The notes beneath the pieces are model-generated. The model saw only the letters and a program-made list of their open reading frames with translations. It had not been told where the DNA came from and did no database searches. The translations under genes and the position numbers were made by a program. Positions 1-6,520 of a DNA stretch of 10,655 nt are shown in pieces. How positions within the stretch are numbered: position 1 is the stretch's first letter; the number at the start of each line of letters is the position of its first letter. Source of the stretch: Bacillota bacterium. GTDB lineage: Bacteria > Bacillota > Clostridia > Clostridiales > Clostridiaceae. Where the stretch lies: assembly GCA_023427705.1 (NCBI GenBank), contig JAEZAL010000347.1:1-10655 (forward strand), read 5' to 3'.

Positions 1-98
1 GTGATTGCAGCTGTTAAAGTTGTCTTACCGTGGTCAACGTGACCGATTGTTCCAATGTTTACGTGTGGTTTACTTCTTTCGAATTTTTGCTTTGCCAT
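1..98 (-). CDS. tuf: Elongation factor Tu, N-terminal fragment (runs off the left edge)
   Basis: EF-Tu is the GTPase that carries aminoacyl-tRNA to the ribosomal A site. Only the first 32 complete codons are present. They read MAKQKFERSKPHVN and then GTIGHVDHGKTTLTAAI, which holds the P-loop GHVDHGKT that binds the GTP phosphates (about residues 19-26). The ATG at 96-98 is preceded by a strong AAGGAGG at 107-113 with normal spacing. The rest of the gene lies beyond base 1, so completeness cannot be judged. It follows tRNA-Thr on the same strand after 135 bases and may be transcribed from that tRNA's promoter, from a weaker candidate promoter at 160-187, or from both. Identity is certain from this nearly invariant N-terminus. 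Whether the genome has a second tuf copy cannot be seen here. Confidence 0.97.
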   Translation of the reverse strand, partial: MAKQKFERSKPHVNIGTIGHVDHGKTTLTAAI

Positions 99-159
99 TG
101 TAAAATCCTCCTTTAATCTTTGTAATAAACTTTGCCTAGCGTTTTCTAGCTTATTGGTT

Positions 160-187
160 AATATATTGAGCCCACTGCAAAGATCAA
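160..187 (-). promoter_or_regulatory. Candidate tuf promoter
   Basis: On the minus strand, TTGATC (182-187) is followed after 16 bases by TATATT (160-165), giving 4/6 and 5/6 matches to the sigma-A consensus. It lies between tRNA-Thr and tuf and would give a leader of about 55 bases. Such matches also arise by chance in AT-rich DNA, and the stronger promoter upstream of the tRNA could serve tuf as well. Confidence 0.35.
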
Positions 188-216
188 AGCAATTTAATTA
201 CAATAATCACAACTAG

Positions 217-226
217 TGAGCGCTCA
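217..226. repeat. 10-bp perfect palindrome between tRNA-Thr and tuf
   Basis: TGAGCGCTCA is a perfect palindrome starting 7 bases past the encoded CCA end of tRNA-Thr. With one bulged base it extends to TAGT...ACTA arms on the minus strand. No T-run follows, so it does not look like an intrinsic terminator. It could be a small hairpin in the tRNA trailer, a protein site, or chance. Confidence 0.4.
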
Positions 227-233
227 ACTATAT

Positions 234-309
234 TGGAGCTCACGATCGGGATTGAACCGACGACCTCCGCCTTACCAAGGCGACGCTCTGCCTACTGAGC
301 TACGTGAGC
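234..309 (-). tRNA. tRNA-Thr (anticodon GGU)
   Basis: The minus strand folds into a full 76-nt cloverleaf. The acceptor arm GCTCACG pairs with CGTGAGC. The D stem is GCTC/GAGC with a GG-containing loop. The anticodon stem TCGCC/GGCGG closes the loop TTGGTAA, which gives anticodon GGU (reads ACC and ACU). The T arm GTCGG/CCGAT has loop TTCAATC. The discriminator base is T and the terminal CCA is encoded. It lies between sigH and tuf and has its own good promoter just upstream, so it likely heads a tRNA-tuf transcript. Confidence 0.97.
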
Positions 310-355
310 ATTTCCATCTTAATTTCGGTTTACATTTTAAATATACCAATTATAA

Positions 356-384
356 AGTTTACTATTCTTCAAAAAATTTGTCAA
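356..384 (-). promoter_or_regulatory. Sigma-A-type promoter for tRNA-Thr (and probably tuf)
   Basis: A perfect -35 TTGACA (379-384) is followed by a 17-base spacer and TAAACT (356-361, 4/6 match to the -10 consensus). It sits 15 bases past the sigH stop codon and would start RNA about 40 bases before the tRNA. A TATAAT at 349-354 is also present, but 24 bases from this -35, so it is less likely to be the partner. No terminator is visible between sigH and this site. Confidence 0.6.
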
Positions 385-399
385 TAAAAATTTGGCGAC

Positions 400-1044
400 T
401 TATTTTTCATAATAGAGACATTTTTCTAACTTTCTCTTAACCCTCTGGAGAGCATTATCTATGGACTTCGCCTGCCTATCTAAATCACAAGCAATTTCTT
501 GATAAGACTTTCCATCTAAATAAGATTGTAAAACCTCCATTTCTAGATCAGAAAGTACTTTAGCCATCTCACCTTCAATATGCTTTATCTGCTCTTGCCC
601 TATGATAAGTTCTTCGGGATCAGTAATTTTTAATTCAGATAAAACATCTATTAGAGTTCTATCTGAATCTTCTTCATATATTGGTTTATTTAAAGATATA
701 TAAGTATTTAGGGGGATATGCTTCTGTCTTGTAGCTGTTTTGATTGCAGTTATTATTTGCCTTGTAACACAAATTTCTGCAAAAGCCTTAAAGCTAGTTA
801 ATTTATCAGACTTAAAATCTCTTATGGCTTTATATAAACCTATCATTCCCTCTTGATAAATATCTTCCTTATCAGCTCCAATAAGAAAATAAGATTTCGC
901 CTTAGCTTTTACAAAATTTTCATATTTTGAAATTAAATATTCTTGTGCCCTGCCGTCACCCTTCTTAGCCTCTTCAACTACCTCTTCATCTACTTTATTC
1001 TCAAATTCAACAAATAAACTTTCTTCATTTCTAGCATTCTCCAC
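400..1044 (-). CDS. sigH: RNA polymerase sigma factor SigH (Spo0H), sigma-70 family
   Basis: SigH directs RNA polymerase to stationary-phase and early sporulation genes in spore-forming Firmicutes. The protein (214 residues from the start used here) matches the family along its length. Region 2 holds YFLIGADKEDIYQEGMIGLY and the following KAIRDF (core binding and -10 recognition), then TSFKAFAEICVTRQIITAIK and TRQKHIPLN. The C-terminal region 4 helix-turn-helix (about 172-210) holds SYQEIACDLDRQAKSIDNAL. I chose the GTG at 1042-1044 because AAAGGGGTGAT (1049-1059) lies at normal distance from it. A GTG three codons upstream (1051-1053) lies inside that ribosome-binding site. It is the last protein gene of the proS-led unit, 47 bases after rae1, matching its place in Bacillus. 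No convincing promoter of its own is visible in that gap. The stop codon is TAA, followed closely by the tRNA-Thr promoter. Confidence 0.96.
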   Translation of the reverse strand: MENARNEESLFVEFENKVDEEVVEEAKKGDGRAQEYLISKYENFVKAKAKSYFLIGADKEDIYQEGMIGLYKAIRDFKSDKLTSFKAFAEICVTRQIITAIKTATRQKHIPLNTYISLNKPIYEEDSDRTLIDVLSELKITDPEELIIGQEQIKHIEGEMAKVLSDLEMEVLQSYLDGKSYQEIACDLDRQAKSIDNALQRVKRKLEKCLYYEK

Positions 1045-1091
1045 TAATATCACCCCTTTTGCCTATTGTATAAATTCCCTAATACTACTTA

Positions 1092-1607
1092 TTATTTACT
1101 TCGTCTCATAGCCTCTAATTTTTCTAATATATCATCATCTACATTATCTAATAAGTTATTTTTATTTGATAAATTAGTATTTTTTATTGTTTTACTTTTT
1201 ATTCTATTCTCTGTATCAAGAACCTCATTGTAAAATTCAATTGAAGATATTCTTACAGCACCTCTTTGAAAAATAGTTTGTTGTTCAAGCCAATCTGATG
1301 TAACAACATAAACTTCAAACCTTCTACCTAAATTATGAACTTCTCTTTCTATGTAAGAATCAGCTGTTTCCCCATCTTTAGTAAAAACTATAGTTATATT
1401 GTTATTAATGTCTTCCTTCTTTTCAATGCTTCTATTTACCTTATGGGCATCAAAAACTATTATAATTTTACATCCTTCATAAACTGAATAATTATGTAAA
1501 CTATCTATTAAAGTTTGTCTGGCTCCATCAAAGCTATAATCCTTTTGAAGCTTTAAATTTGGCCAGCTATTAATAACATTATACCCATCTATAAACATTA
1601 TCTTCAC
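1092..1607 (-). CDS. rae1: Ribosome-associated endoribonuclease Rae1 (YacP), NYN/PIN-like domain
   Basis: Rae1 (formerly YacP) in Bacillus cleaves certain mRNAs in the ribosomal A site. This 171-residue protein has the family hallmarks: an N-terminal strand with the first acidic residue (MFIDGYNVINSWP, D7), a second strand IIIVFDAH (D53), the motif FTKDGETADSYIE (E80, D83), and VVTSDWLEQ (D105) followed by FQRGAVRIS. These acids form the PIN-like metal site. The C-terminal stretch from about 130 is basic, Asn-rich and poorly conserved, ending EKLEAMRR. The start is GTG with AAAGAGG about 6 bases upstream. An in-frame ATG three codons later is too far from that site. It lies 21 bases after rlmB and before sigH, its usual position. 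The family and likely activity are clear. The mRNA targets in this organism are unknown. Confidence 0.92.
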   Translation of the reverse strand: MKIMFIDGYNVINSWPNLKLQKDYSFDGARQTLIDSLHNYSVYEGCKIIIVFDAHKVNRSIEKKEDINNNITIVFTKDGETADSYIEREVHNLGRRFEVYVVTSDWLEQQTIFQRGAVRISSIEFYNEVLDTENRIKSKTIKNTNLSNKNNLLDNVDDDILEKLEAMRRSK

Positions 1608-1628
1608 ATGGTACCTCTTTGGACTAAA

Positions 1629-2522
1629 CTATTTTGTTAGTCTCCCTTTTAATATTTCATACATCATTATACCACCTGCAACTGAAGCATTTAAAGAGTT
1701 TATTTTACCTATCATAGGAATTTTAACTAATTTATCACATTTTTTCAAAGTAAGTTTAGATATACCTCTACCTTCACTACCTATAACCATTGCACATGGT
1801 CCACTGAAATTTACTTCATAGCTATACTCATCTCCAGCTATATCTGCTCCGTATATCCATAATCCTTCTTTCTTTAACTCATCTATAGCTGCATTTATAT
1901 TTGTTACTTTTGCTATTCTCATGTGTTCTATAGCTCCTACTGAACATTTATACACTGTAGATGTAATACCAACATTTCTTCTCTTTGGTATAATAATTCC
2001 ATGAACGCCACATAATTCAGCTGTTCTTATTATTGAACCTAAGTTATGAGGATCTTCAATTTCATCTAAGATAACTATAAATGGATCTTGGCCTCTCTTC
2101 TTTGCTAAATTTAACATATCTGGTATTTCACAATACTTATATGGAGTTACTTGAGCTATAACACCTTGATGATTAGTTCCACCACTCATTATGTCTAATT
2201 TTTTTCTATCAACCTCTTTTAATACTAATCCCTTTTCTCTTGCTATATTAATTATAGCTTTTATGGAACCTTCCATATTACCATTAGCAATATATAGTGA
2301 TTCTATAGTTCTATCACTTTTTAGAACTTCCATAACAGCATTTCTTCCAATAATTAAGTCTTCTCTAGCTTCAGCTTCATTTACCTCATAAGATTTCTCT
2401 CTAATATCTGCTACTTTTCTATTATCTTTTAGAGGTTGCTTCTTTTGTCTTTTTTGACTACCTTCAAACATTTCTCTTTCCATTCTGGCCCTCATCCTAG
2501 CCTCTCTTGTTCCTTTAGTCAT
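1629..2522 (-). CDS. rlmB: 23S rRNA (guanosine-2'-O-)-methyltransferase RlmB, TrmH/SpoU family
   Basis: RlmB-type enzymes transfer methyl from S-adenosylmethionine to a ribose 2'-O of 23S rRNA (G2251 in E. coli). The 297-residue protein has the L30e-like substrate-binding domain from about residue 55 (DLIIGRNAVMEVL through GGTNHQGVIAQV), then the trefoil-knot SPOUT domain. Its three motifs are DPHNLGSIIRTAELCG (about 157-172), MVIGSEGRGIS (about 245) and IPMIGKINSLNASVAGG (from about 268). Ahead of these is an extra, strongly charged segment of about 54 residues (many R, K, E), absent from the 243-residue E. coli protein. I chose the ATG at 2520-2522 because AAGGAG (2531-2536) lies 8 bases upstream. 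The longer reading from a GTG at 2529-2531 would begin inside that site. The exact rRNA nucleotide is inferred from the family. Paralogues such as YsgA/TrmH are less likely given this neighbourhood. Confidence 0.93.
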   Translation of the reverse strand: MTKGTREARMRARMEREMFEGSQKRQKKQPLKDNRKVADIREKSYEVNEAEAREDLIIGRNAVMEVLKSDRTIESLYIANGNMEGSIKAIINIAREKGLVLKEVDRKKLDIMSGGTNHQGVIAQVTPYKYCEIPDMLNLAKKRGQDPFIVILDEIEDPHNLGSIIRTAELCGVHGIIIPKRRNVGITSTVYKCSVGAIEHMRIAKVTNINAAIDELKKEGLWIYGADIAGDEYSYEVNFSGPCAMVIGSEGRGISKLTLKKCDKLVKIPMIGKINSLNASVAGGIMMYEILKGRLTK

Positions 2523-2542
2523 AATAATCACTCCTTATCTAT

Positions 2543-2570
2543 ATTATATACCTTTATCACGTTATGTTAA
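2543..2570 (-). promoter_or_regulatory. Possible internal promoter before rlmB
   Basis: TTAACA (2565-2570) and TATAAT (2543-2548) are separated by 16 bases on the minus strand, overlapping the mrnC stop codon. The expected RNA start would fall almost at the rlmB ribosome-binding site (2531-2536), leaving hardly any leader. This argues for caution despite the good match. Confidence 0.3.
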
Positions 2571-2978
2571 CTGTATTTCTGTAGATTTATCTAATATATT
2601 AAATAGTCTTTCTTTATTTCCTGTCAAGTATAAATACCCTAACAAAGCTTCAAACCCAGTTGCATTTCTATAATCTATTACACTTGCATTTTTAGGGACA
2701 GTTGCAGATTTTGTATTTCTACCTCTTTTATAAATATACATTTCATCTTCTGTCAAATCTGCTTCTATACTATGCATTATCGTTGATTGGCTCTTTGCCT
2801 TTACATACTTGATGGCTTCTACATGAATCTTATGTGCAGATAGTTCTGTATTATTTGAAAGTATAAAATTTCTAATATATATTTCAAATACACCATCCCC
2901 TATTAATGCTAACTGCAAAGGATTTAATTGTCTAGCTTCTTCCTTACTAAATTCTCTAATTCTTAAATCCTCTAACAT
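2562..2978 (-). CDS. mrnC: Mini-ribonuclease III (MrnC)
   Basis: Mini-III is a small RNase III that lacks a double-stranded RNA-binding domain and, in Bacillus, trims both ends of pre-23S rRNA as a dimer. The 138-residue protein is a single catalytic domain of the expected size. The signature LQLALIGDGVFEIYIRN (D28 within GDGVFE) corresponds to the RNase III catalytic motif. ATGFEALLGYLYLTGN near the C-terminus carries the second acidic site (E110). The conserved basic KRGRNTKSATVPKNAS lies between them. The ATG at 2976-2978 has AAAGGAG 7 bases upstream. It follows cysS by 44 bases, a gap nearly filled by a perfect hairpin (2997-3019), and is followed by rlmB, another 23S rRNA maturation gene. 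The pairing of mrnC and rlmB is the conserved arrangement. Confidence 0.95.
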   Translation of the reverse strand: MLEDLRIREFSKEEARQLNPLQLALIGDGVFEIYIRNFILSNNTELSAHKIHVEAIKYVKAKSQSTIMHSIEADLTEDEMYIYKRGRNTKSATVPKNASVIDYRNATGFEALLGYLYLTGNKERLFNILDKSTEIQLT

Positions 2979-2996
2979 ATTTTATCTCCTTTAAAC

Positions 2997-3019
2997 AAAG
3001 GCTGCATAACGCAGCCTTT
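2997..3019 (-). other. Perfect 9-bp hairpin in the cysS-mrnC gap
   Basis: On the minus strand AAAGGCTGC pairs perfectly with GCAGCCTTT around a 5-base loop (GTTAT). It begins 3 bases after the cysS stop codon and ends 4 bases before the mrnC Shine-Dalgarno site. The bases after it (GTTTAAAGG) are only moderately T-rich, so it would be at best a weak terminator. An RNA-processing or transcript-stabilising hairpin, or an attenuator splitting the operon, is equally possible. Confidence 0.6.
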
Positions 3020-3022
3020 ATA

Positions 3023-4423
3023 TTAATTTATTTTTTTCCATCTAACACCTTGAGGTGTATCTTCTAAAACTATATTTCTTGCTTTTAAGTCATCTCTAAT
3101 TTTATCAGCTAAAGCAAAATCTCTATTTTTTCTAGCTTGTTGTCTTTCCTCGATTAACTTTTCTATTTCCTCTTCTAAGCTTCCCTTAGTAGATTTTTGA
3201 AGTATACCCAGAGGAGCACCTAGTTCTCTAATTAACTCTAATGCTTTTTCACAAAGTTCTCTTGATGATTCTATTGATACACTTGTATTTATATCTTTTA
3301 TAAGATCAAATATAGCTGTAATAGCATCAGCTGTATTAAAATCATCATCCATCTTATCTATATATCTTTGTCTATATACATCTAAAGATTTTAAATACTT
3401 TTCTTCTTCAGCATCCATTTTATCTTTCTTAACTTCATCAATTAAGTTCTCTAGATTTGAAATAGCATTATACAATCTTTCAACTGAAGATTTTGCAGAT
3501 TCTAATAAATCATCACTAAAGTTTAATTGTACTCTATAGTGAGCAGATAACATTAAGAATCTAATTACATCTGAATCATATTTTTCAAGAGCATCTCTTG
3601 CAGTTAAGAAATTATTTAGAGACTTAGACATTTTTTGATTATTAACATTTAAATATGCTGAATGCATCCAATAGTTTGCAAAAGGCTTTCCAGTTAGAGC
3701 TTCACTTTGAGCTATTTCATTTTCATGGTGTGGGAATGCTAAATCCATACCACCTGCATGAATATCTATAGTTTCACCAAGTAATTTCTTAGCCATGCAT
3801 GAGCACTCTATATGCCAACCAGGTCTTCCTAATCCCCAAGGACTTATCCAAGCTGGCTCTCCTGGCTTTTGAGATTTCCATAATGCAAAATCCATTGGAT
3901 CTTCTTTTCTTTCATCTATATTTATTCTAGCTCCAGATTGAAGATCTTCTAAACTTTGCTTAATAAGCTTTCCATATCCATCAAACTGCTTAGTTCTAAA
4001 ATAAACATCTCCATCAACTTCATATGCATATCCTTTTTCAATTAATCCTTCTATAAACTCTATAATATCTTTAATATATTCAGTAGCTCTTGGATTAATA
4101 GATGCTCTTTTTATATTTAAGCCATCTGCATCTTTATAATATTCATCTATATATTTATCACCAATGCATGCAACTGTAGTTCCTTCTTCATTAGCTTTTT
4201 TTATCATCTTATCATCTATATCTGTAAAGTTTTGAATGAACTTAACTTTATATCCTCTATACTCTAGGTATCTTCTAATTGTATCGAAAACTATAAAAGT
4301 TCTACCGTTACCTATATGAAAATAATTATAAACAGTAGGTCCACAAACATACATCTTAACTTCTCCAGGAGTAATTGGAGTAAACTCATCTTTTTTTCTC
4401 GTTAAGCTATTATAAATTTTCAT
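3023..4423 (-). CDS. cysS: Cysteine--tRNA ligase (class I)
   Basis: CysRS activates cysteine with ATP and charges tRNA-Cys in the cytoplasm. The 466-residue protein has the usual length and all landmarks. The Rossmann-fold HIGH-like motif is FHIGN (36-39). The zinc ligands in E. coli numbering C28, C209, H234 and E238 correspond to C27, C207 (HIECSCM), H232 and E236 (FPHHENEIAQS). The KMSKS loop is at 264-268. The helical DALR domain follows, and a short C-terminal tRNA-binding part ends GVRWKK. The ATG at 4421-4423 has a strong GGAGG. The proS stop codon (TAA) lies directly against this site (TAAGGAGG), and only 12 bases separate the two genes, so translation is probably coupled. cysS is thus likely under the control of the proline T-box through proS. 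Confidence 0.98.
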   Translation of the reverse strand: MKIYNSLTRKKDEFTPITPGEVKMYVCGPTVYNYFHIGNGRTFIVFDTIRRYLEYRGYKVKFIQNFTDIDDKMIKKANEEGTTVACIGDKYIDEYYKDADGLNIKRASINPRATEYIKDIIEFIEGLIEKGYAYEVDGDVYFRTKQFDGYGKLIKQSLEDLQSGARINIDERKEDPMDFALWKSQKPGEPAWISPWGLGRPGWHIECSCMAKKLLGETIDIHAGGMDLAFPHHENEIAQSEALTGKPFANYWMHSAYLNVNNQKMSKSLNNFLTARDALEKYDSDVIRFLMLSAHYRVQLNFSDDLLESAKSSVERLYNAISNLENLIDEVKKDKMDAEEEKYLKSLDVYRQRYIDKMDDDFNTADAITAIFDLIKDINTSVSIESSRELCEKALELIRELGAPLGILQKSTKGSLEEEIEKLIEERQQARKNRDFALADKIRDDLKARNIVLEDTPQGVRWKKIN

Positions 4424-4435
4424 TTATTTACCTCC

Positions 4436-6148
4436 TTATCTAACAGATAATTTATTCTTTTTGAACTCTTCCCTTACTCTATCTATTACATTTTCAATTT
4501 TGATATTTTCCATATCAGCTGTTCTAAGTTTGAATTCAACTTCTCCGTCTGAAATCTTTTTACCAACTGTAATTCTCATTGGTATTCCCATTAAATCAGA
4601 ATCCTTGAACTTAACTCCCGCTCTTTCATTTCTATCATCTAAAACTACGTCAACACCAATTTCTTTTAATTCTTCATATATCTTATTAGCAATTTTCATT
4701 TGCTCTTCATCTTTTATGTTTACTGGTATTACGTTCACATGGTATGGTGCTACAGCTAAAGGCCAAACTATTCCATTTTCATCATTATGTTGTTCTATTA
4801 TAGATGCCATAGTTCTAGTTACACCTATTCCATAACAACCCATAACAAATGGTTTTTCCTTACCATTTTCATCTATAAAAGTAGCCTTCATAGCTTCTGA
4901 ATATTTAGTTCCAAGCTTAAATATATGACCTACTTCAGTTCCTCTTGATATAGTAACTTTTCCACCACAAACTGGACAATTTTCACCTTCAGTAATATTT
5001 CTAAAATCACCTATAGTTCCTTCAAAGTCTCTACCATAGTTTACATTTTCAATATGGTATCCAGTTTCATTTGCTCCAACTATAAAGTTACACATATTAG
5101 TAACTTCTTCATCCACTAATAAAGTATCTACATTAATATTTATAGGTCCAGCAAAACCAACTTGTGCATTAGTTGCTTTAAATACTTCTTCTGCTGTAGC
5201 CATATTTAAATTAACTACTCCACCTAATGCATTACTTACCTTAACTTCATTTACTTCTCTATCGCCTCTAACCATAACTGCAACTATTTTTCCGTCAGCA
5301 TTATATATTAGAGTTTTTGCAAATTTCTTTTCTGTTGTTTCAAAGAATTTAACTAATTCTTCTATTGTCTTAATATTTGGAGTTTCAGTCTTAACTAATT
5401 CTTTTAAAGCTTCTACTTCCGCCTTTTCTACTGTTGATGGTGCTTTTTCGATATTAGCTGCATAATCACAAGCTGTACAGAATACTACATCATCTTCTCC
5501 TACTTCTGACTTAACCATAAATTCTGCAGAATTTGAACCACCAATTGCTCCTGAATCAGCTTCTACTGGTTTAGCATCTAATTCACATCTATTAAATACT
5601 TTTATATATGCTTCTCTCATTTTGTTATAAGAAATATCTAATCCTTCTTGATCCTTATCAAAACTATAAGCATCCTTCATTATAAATTCTCTAGATCTCA
5701 TAACTCCAAATCTAGGTCTTCTTTCATCTCTATACTTAGTTTGAATTTGATAAAGATTTACTGGTAGTTGTTTGTATGATTTAATTTCATTTCTAGCAAT
5801 ATCAGTAAATACTTCTTCATGAGTTGGTCCTAAACAGAAATCTCTATTATTTCTATCTTTAAGCCTAAACATTTCTTCGCCATAAACATCCCATCTTCCA
5901 GACTCTTGCCAAAGTTCTGCTGGTAATACTGCAGATGCTAAAAATTCTTGTGCTCCTGCATTATTCATTTCATCTCTTATTACATCTTCTACTTTTTTTA
6001 ATACTTTTAATCCTAATGGCATATAGTTATATATTCCTGACGCCATTTTTCTTATCATACCAGCTCTTAACATTAATTTATGACTATTAATTTCAGCTTC
6101 TGCTGGAACCTCTCTTAATGTTGATACTAACATATTAGACATTTTCAT
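4436..6148 (-). CDS. proS: Proline--tRNA ligase (class II, bacterial type with editing domain)
   Basis: ProRS charges tRNA-Pro. The 570-residue length matches the bacterial type, which carries an editing domain inserted between motifs 2 and 3. Motif 2 is at about 138-160 (KYRDERRPRFGVMRSREF, then IMKDAYSF). The insertion (about 225-405) includes KKFAKTLIY around K278, the region of the lysine used to deacylate Ala-tRNA-Pro in E. coli. Motif 3 is GCYGIGVTRTMASI at about 447-460. The C-terminal anticodon-binding domain begins near 470 (APYHVNVIPVN). Two CxxC pairs (C224/C227 and C401/C404) flank the editing insertion and might bind a metal; this is inference. The ATG at 6146-6148 has AGGAGG 8 bases upstream; a second in-frame ATG two codons later is less well placed. 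It is the first gene after a promoter and T-box leader, so expression should rise when tRNA-Pro is uncharged. Confidence 0.98.
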   Translation of the reverse strand: MKMSNMLVSTLREVPAEAEINSHKLMLRAGMIRKMASGIYNYMPLGLKVLKKVEDVIRDEMNNAGAQEFLASAVLPAELWQESGRWDVYGEEMFRLKDRNNRDFCLGPTHEEVFTDIARNEIKSYKQLPVNLYQIQTKYRDERRPRFGVMRSREFIMKDAYSFDKDQEGLDISYNKMREAYIKVFNRCELDAKPVEADSGAIGGSNSAEFMVKSEVGEDDVVFCTACDYAANIEKAPSTVEKAEVEALKELVKTETPNIKTIEELVKFFETTEKKFAKTLIYNADGKIVAVMVRGDREVNEVKVSNALGGVVNLNMATAEEVFKATNAQVGFAGPININVDTLLVDEEVTNMCNFIVGANETGYHIENVNYGRDFEGTIGDFRNITEGENCPVCGGKVTISRGTEVGHIFKLGTKYSEAMKATFIDENGKEKPFVMGCYGIGVTRTMASIIEQHNDENGIVWPLAVAPYHVNVIPVNIKDEEQMKIANKIYEELKEIGVDVVLDDRNERAGVKFKDSDLMGIPMRITVGKKISDGEVEFKLRTADMENIKIENVIDRVREEFKKNKLSVR

Positions 6149-6245
6149 TTCTGATTCCTCCTATTATTCTTATCATTATATTCAAATCTACTATTTCGTT
6201 AGATAAAATATTTAAATAACATTTAGGTTTTAATTATAGTTTTGT

Positions 6246-6284
6246 AAAATAAAAAAGTTCACCCTAATTAATTAGGGCGAACTT
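6246..6284 (-). terminator. Regulated intrinsic terminator of the proS T-box
   Basis: AAGTTCGCCCTAA and TTAGGGTGAACTT form a 13-bp stem (one G-T pair) at 6255-6284 around the loop TTAA. TTTTATTTT and further Ts follow on the minus strand. It forms when charged tRNA-Pro does not stabilise the antiterminator and stops transcription before proS. Confidence 0.95.
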
Positions 6285-6468
6285 ATATCGCGGTACCACC
6301 TAAATTTGTGCTCTTACAATTTTAACGATATTAAACCGATAGTTTTTACCTACAACTCGAAAGCTGGTTCAAATCCTGTTGAAAATCTTACAGCCAATGA
6401 ATTTTCTCTCTGAAAAAACGGATTTTACTATTCTTCTTCACTGCTTTAAAACCTATTAAATTATAACT
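6246..6468 (-). promoter_or_regulatory. T-box leader, proline-specific (specifier CCA), upstream of proS
   Basis: A T-box leader senses uncharged tRNA and then prevents premature termination. On the minus strand the T-box sequence AGGTGGTACCGCG is at 6289-6301. Stem I can be traced: AAAGC (6443-6447) pairs with GCTTT (6360-6364), and AAATCC pairs with GGATTT. Between the two right-hand arms lies GAACCA (6365-6370), so the specifier is CCA, a proline codon. The antiterminator is AGG [bulge TGGTACC] GCGA, loop, TCGC CCT. Its TGGT would pair with the 3' ACCA of uncharged tRNA-Pro. The antiterminator's right arm TTCGCCCT is also the left arm of the terminator, so the two folds exclude each other. 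RNA start is placed about 7 bases past the -10 box. Confidence 0.95.
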
Positions 6469-6474
6469 TAATTT

Positions 6475-6503
6475 ATTATATATTCTTGTAAAAGTTATGT
6501 CAA
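6475..6503 (-). promoter_or_regulatory. Consensus sigma-A promoter of the T-box/proS unit
   Basis: TTGACA (6498-6503), a 17-base spacer and TATAAT (6475-6480) match the consensus exactly. It lies 17 bases beyond the ispD stop codon and directly before the T-box leader. Such a perfect promoter fits a leader that is always started and controlled by termination. Confidence 0.92.
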
Positions 6504-6520
6504 TATACTAAATCTCCAGA

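Noticed and set aside
216..440. Open frame of 74 codons on the plus strand
   Set aside because: It runs antisense through the tRNA-Thr gene and into the end of sigH, and its composition is explained by the tRNA sequence.
1074..1102. Possible SigH-type autoregulatory promoter before sigH (GAAGTAAA and AGGGAAT on the minus strand)
   Set aside because: The spacing is 14 bases where about 11-12 is expected, and the -35 has a mismatch, so it is not better than chance in such DNA.
4461..4835. Plus-strand frame of 124 codons inside proS (also 2191-2391, 7128-7349, 7492-7710, 10081-10356)
   Set aside because: These are shadows of strongly conserved minus-strand genes, lack ribosome-binding sites and have low-complexity Ser/Leu/Ile composition.
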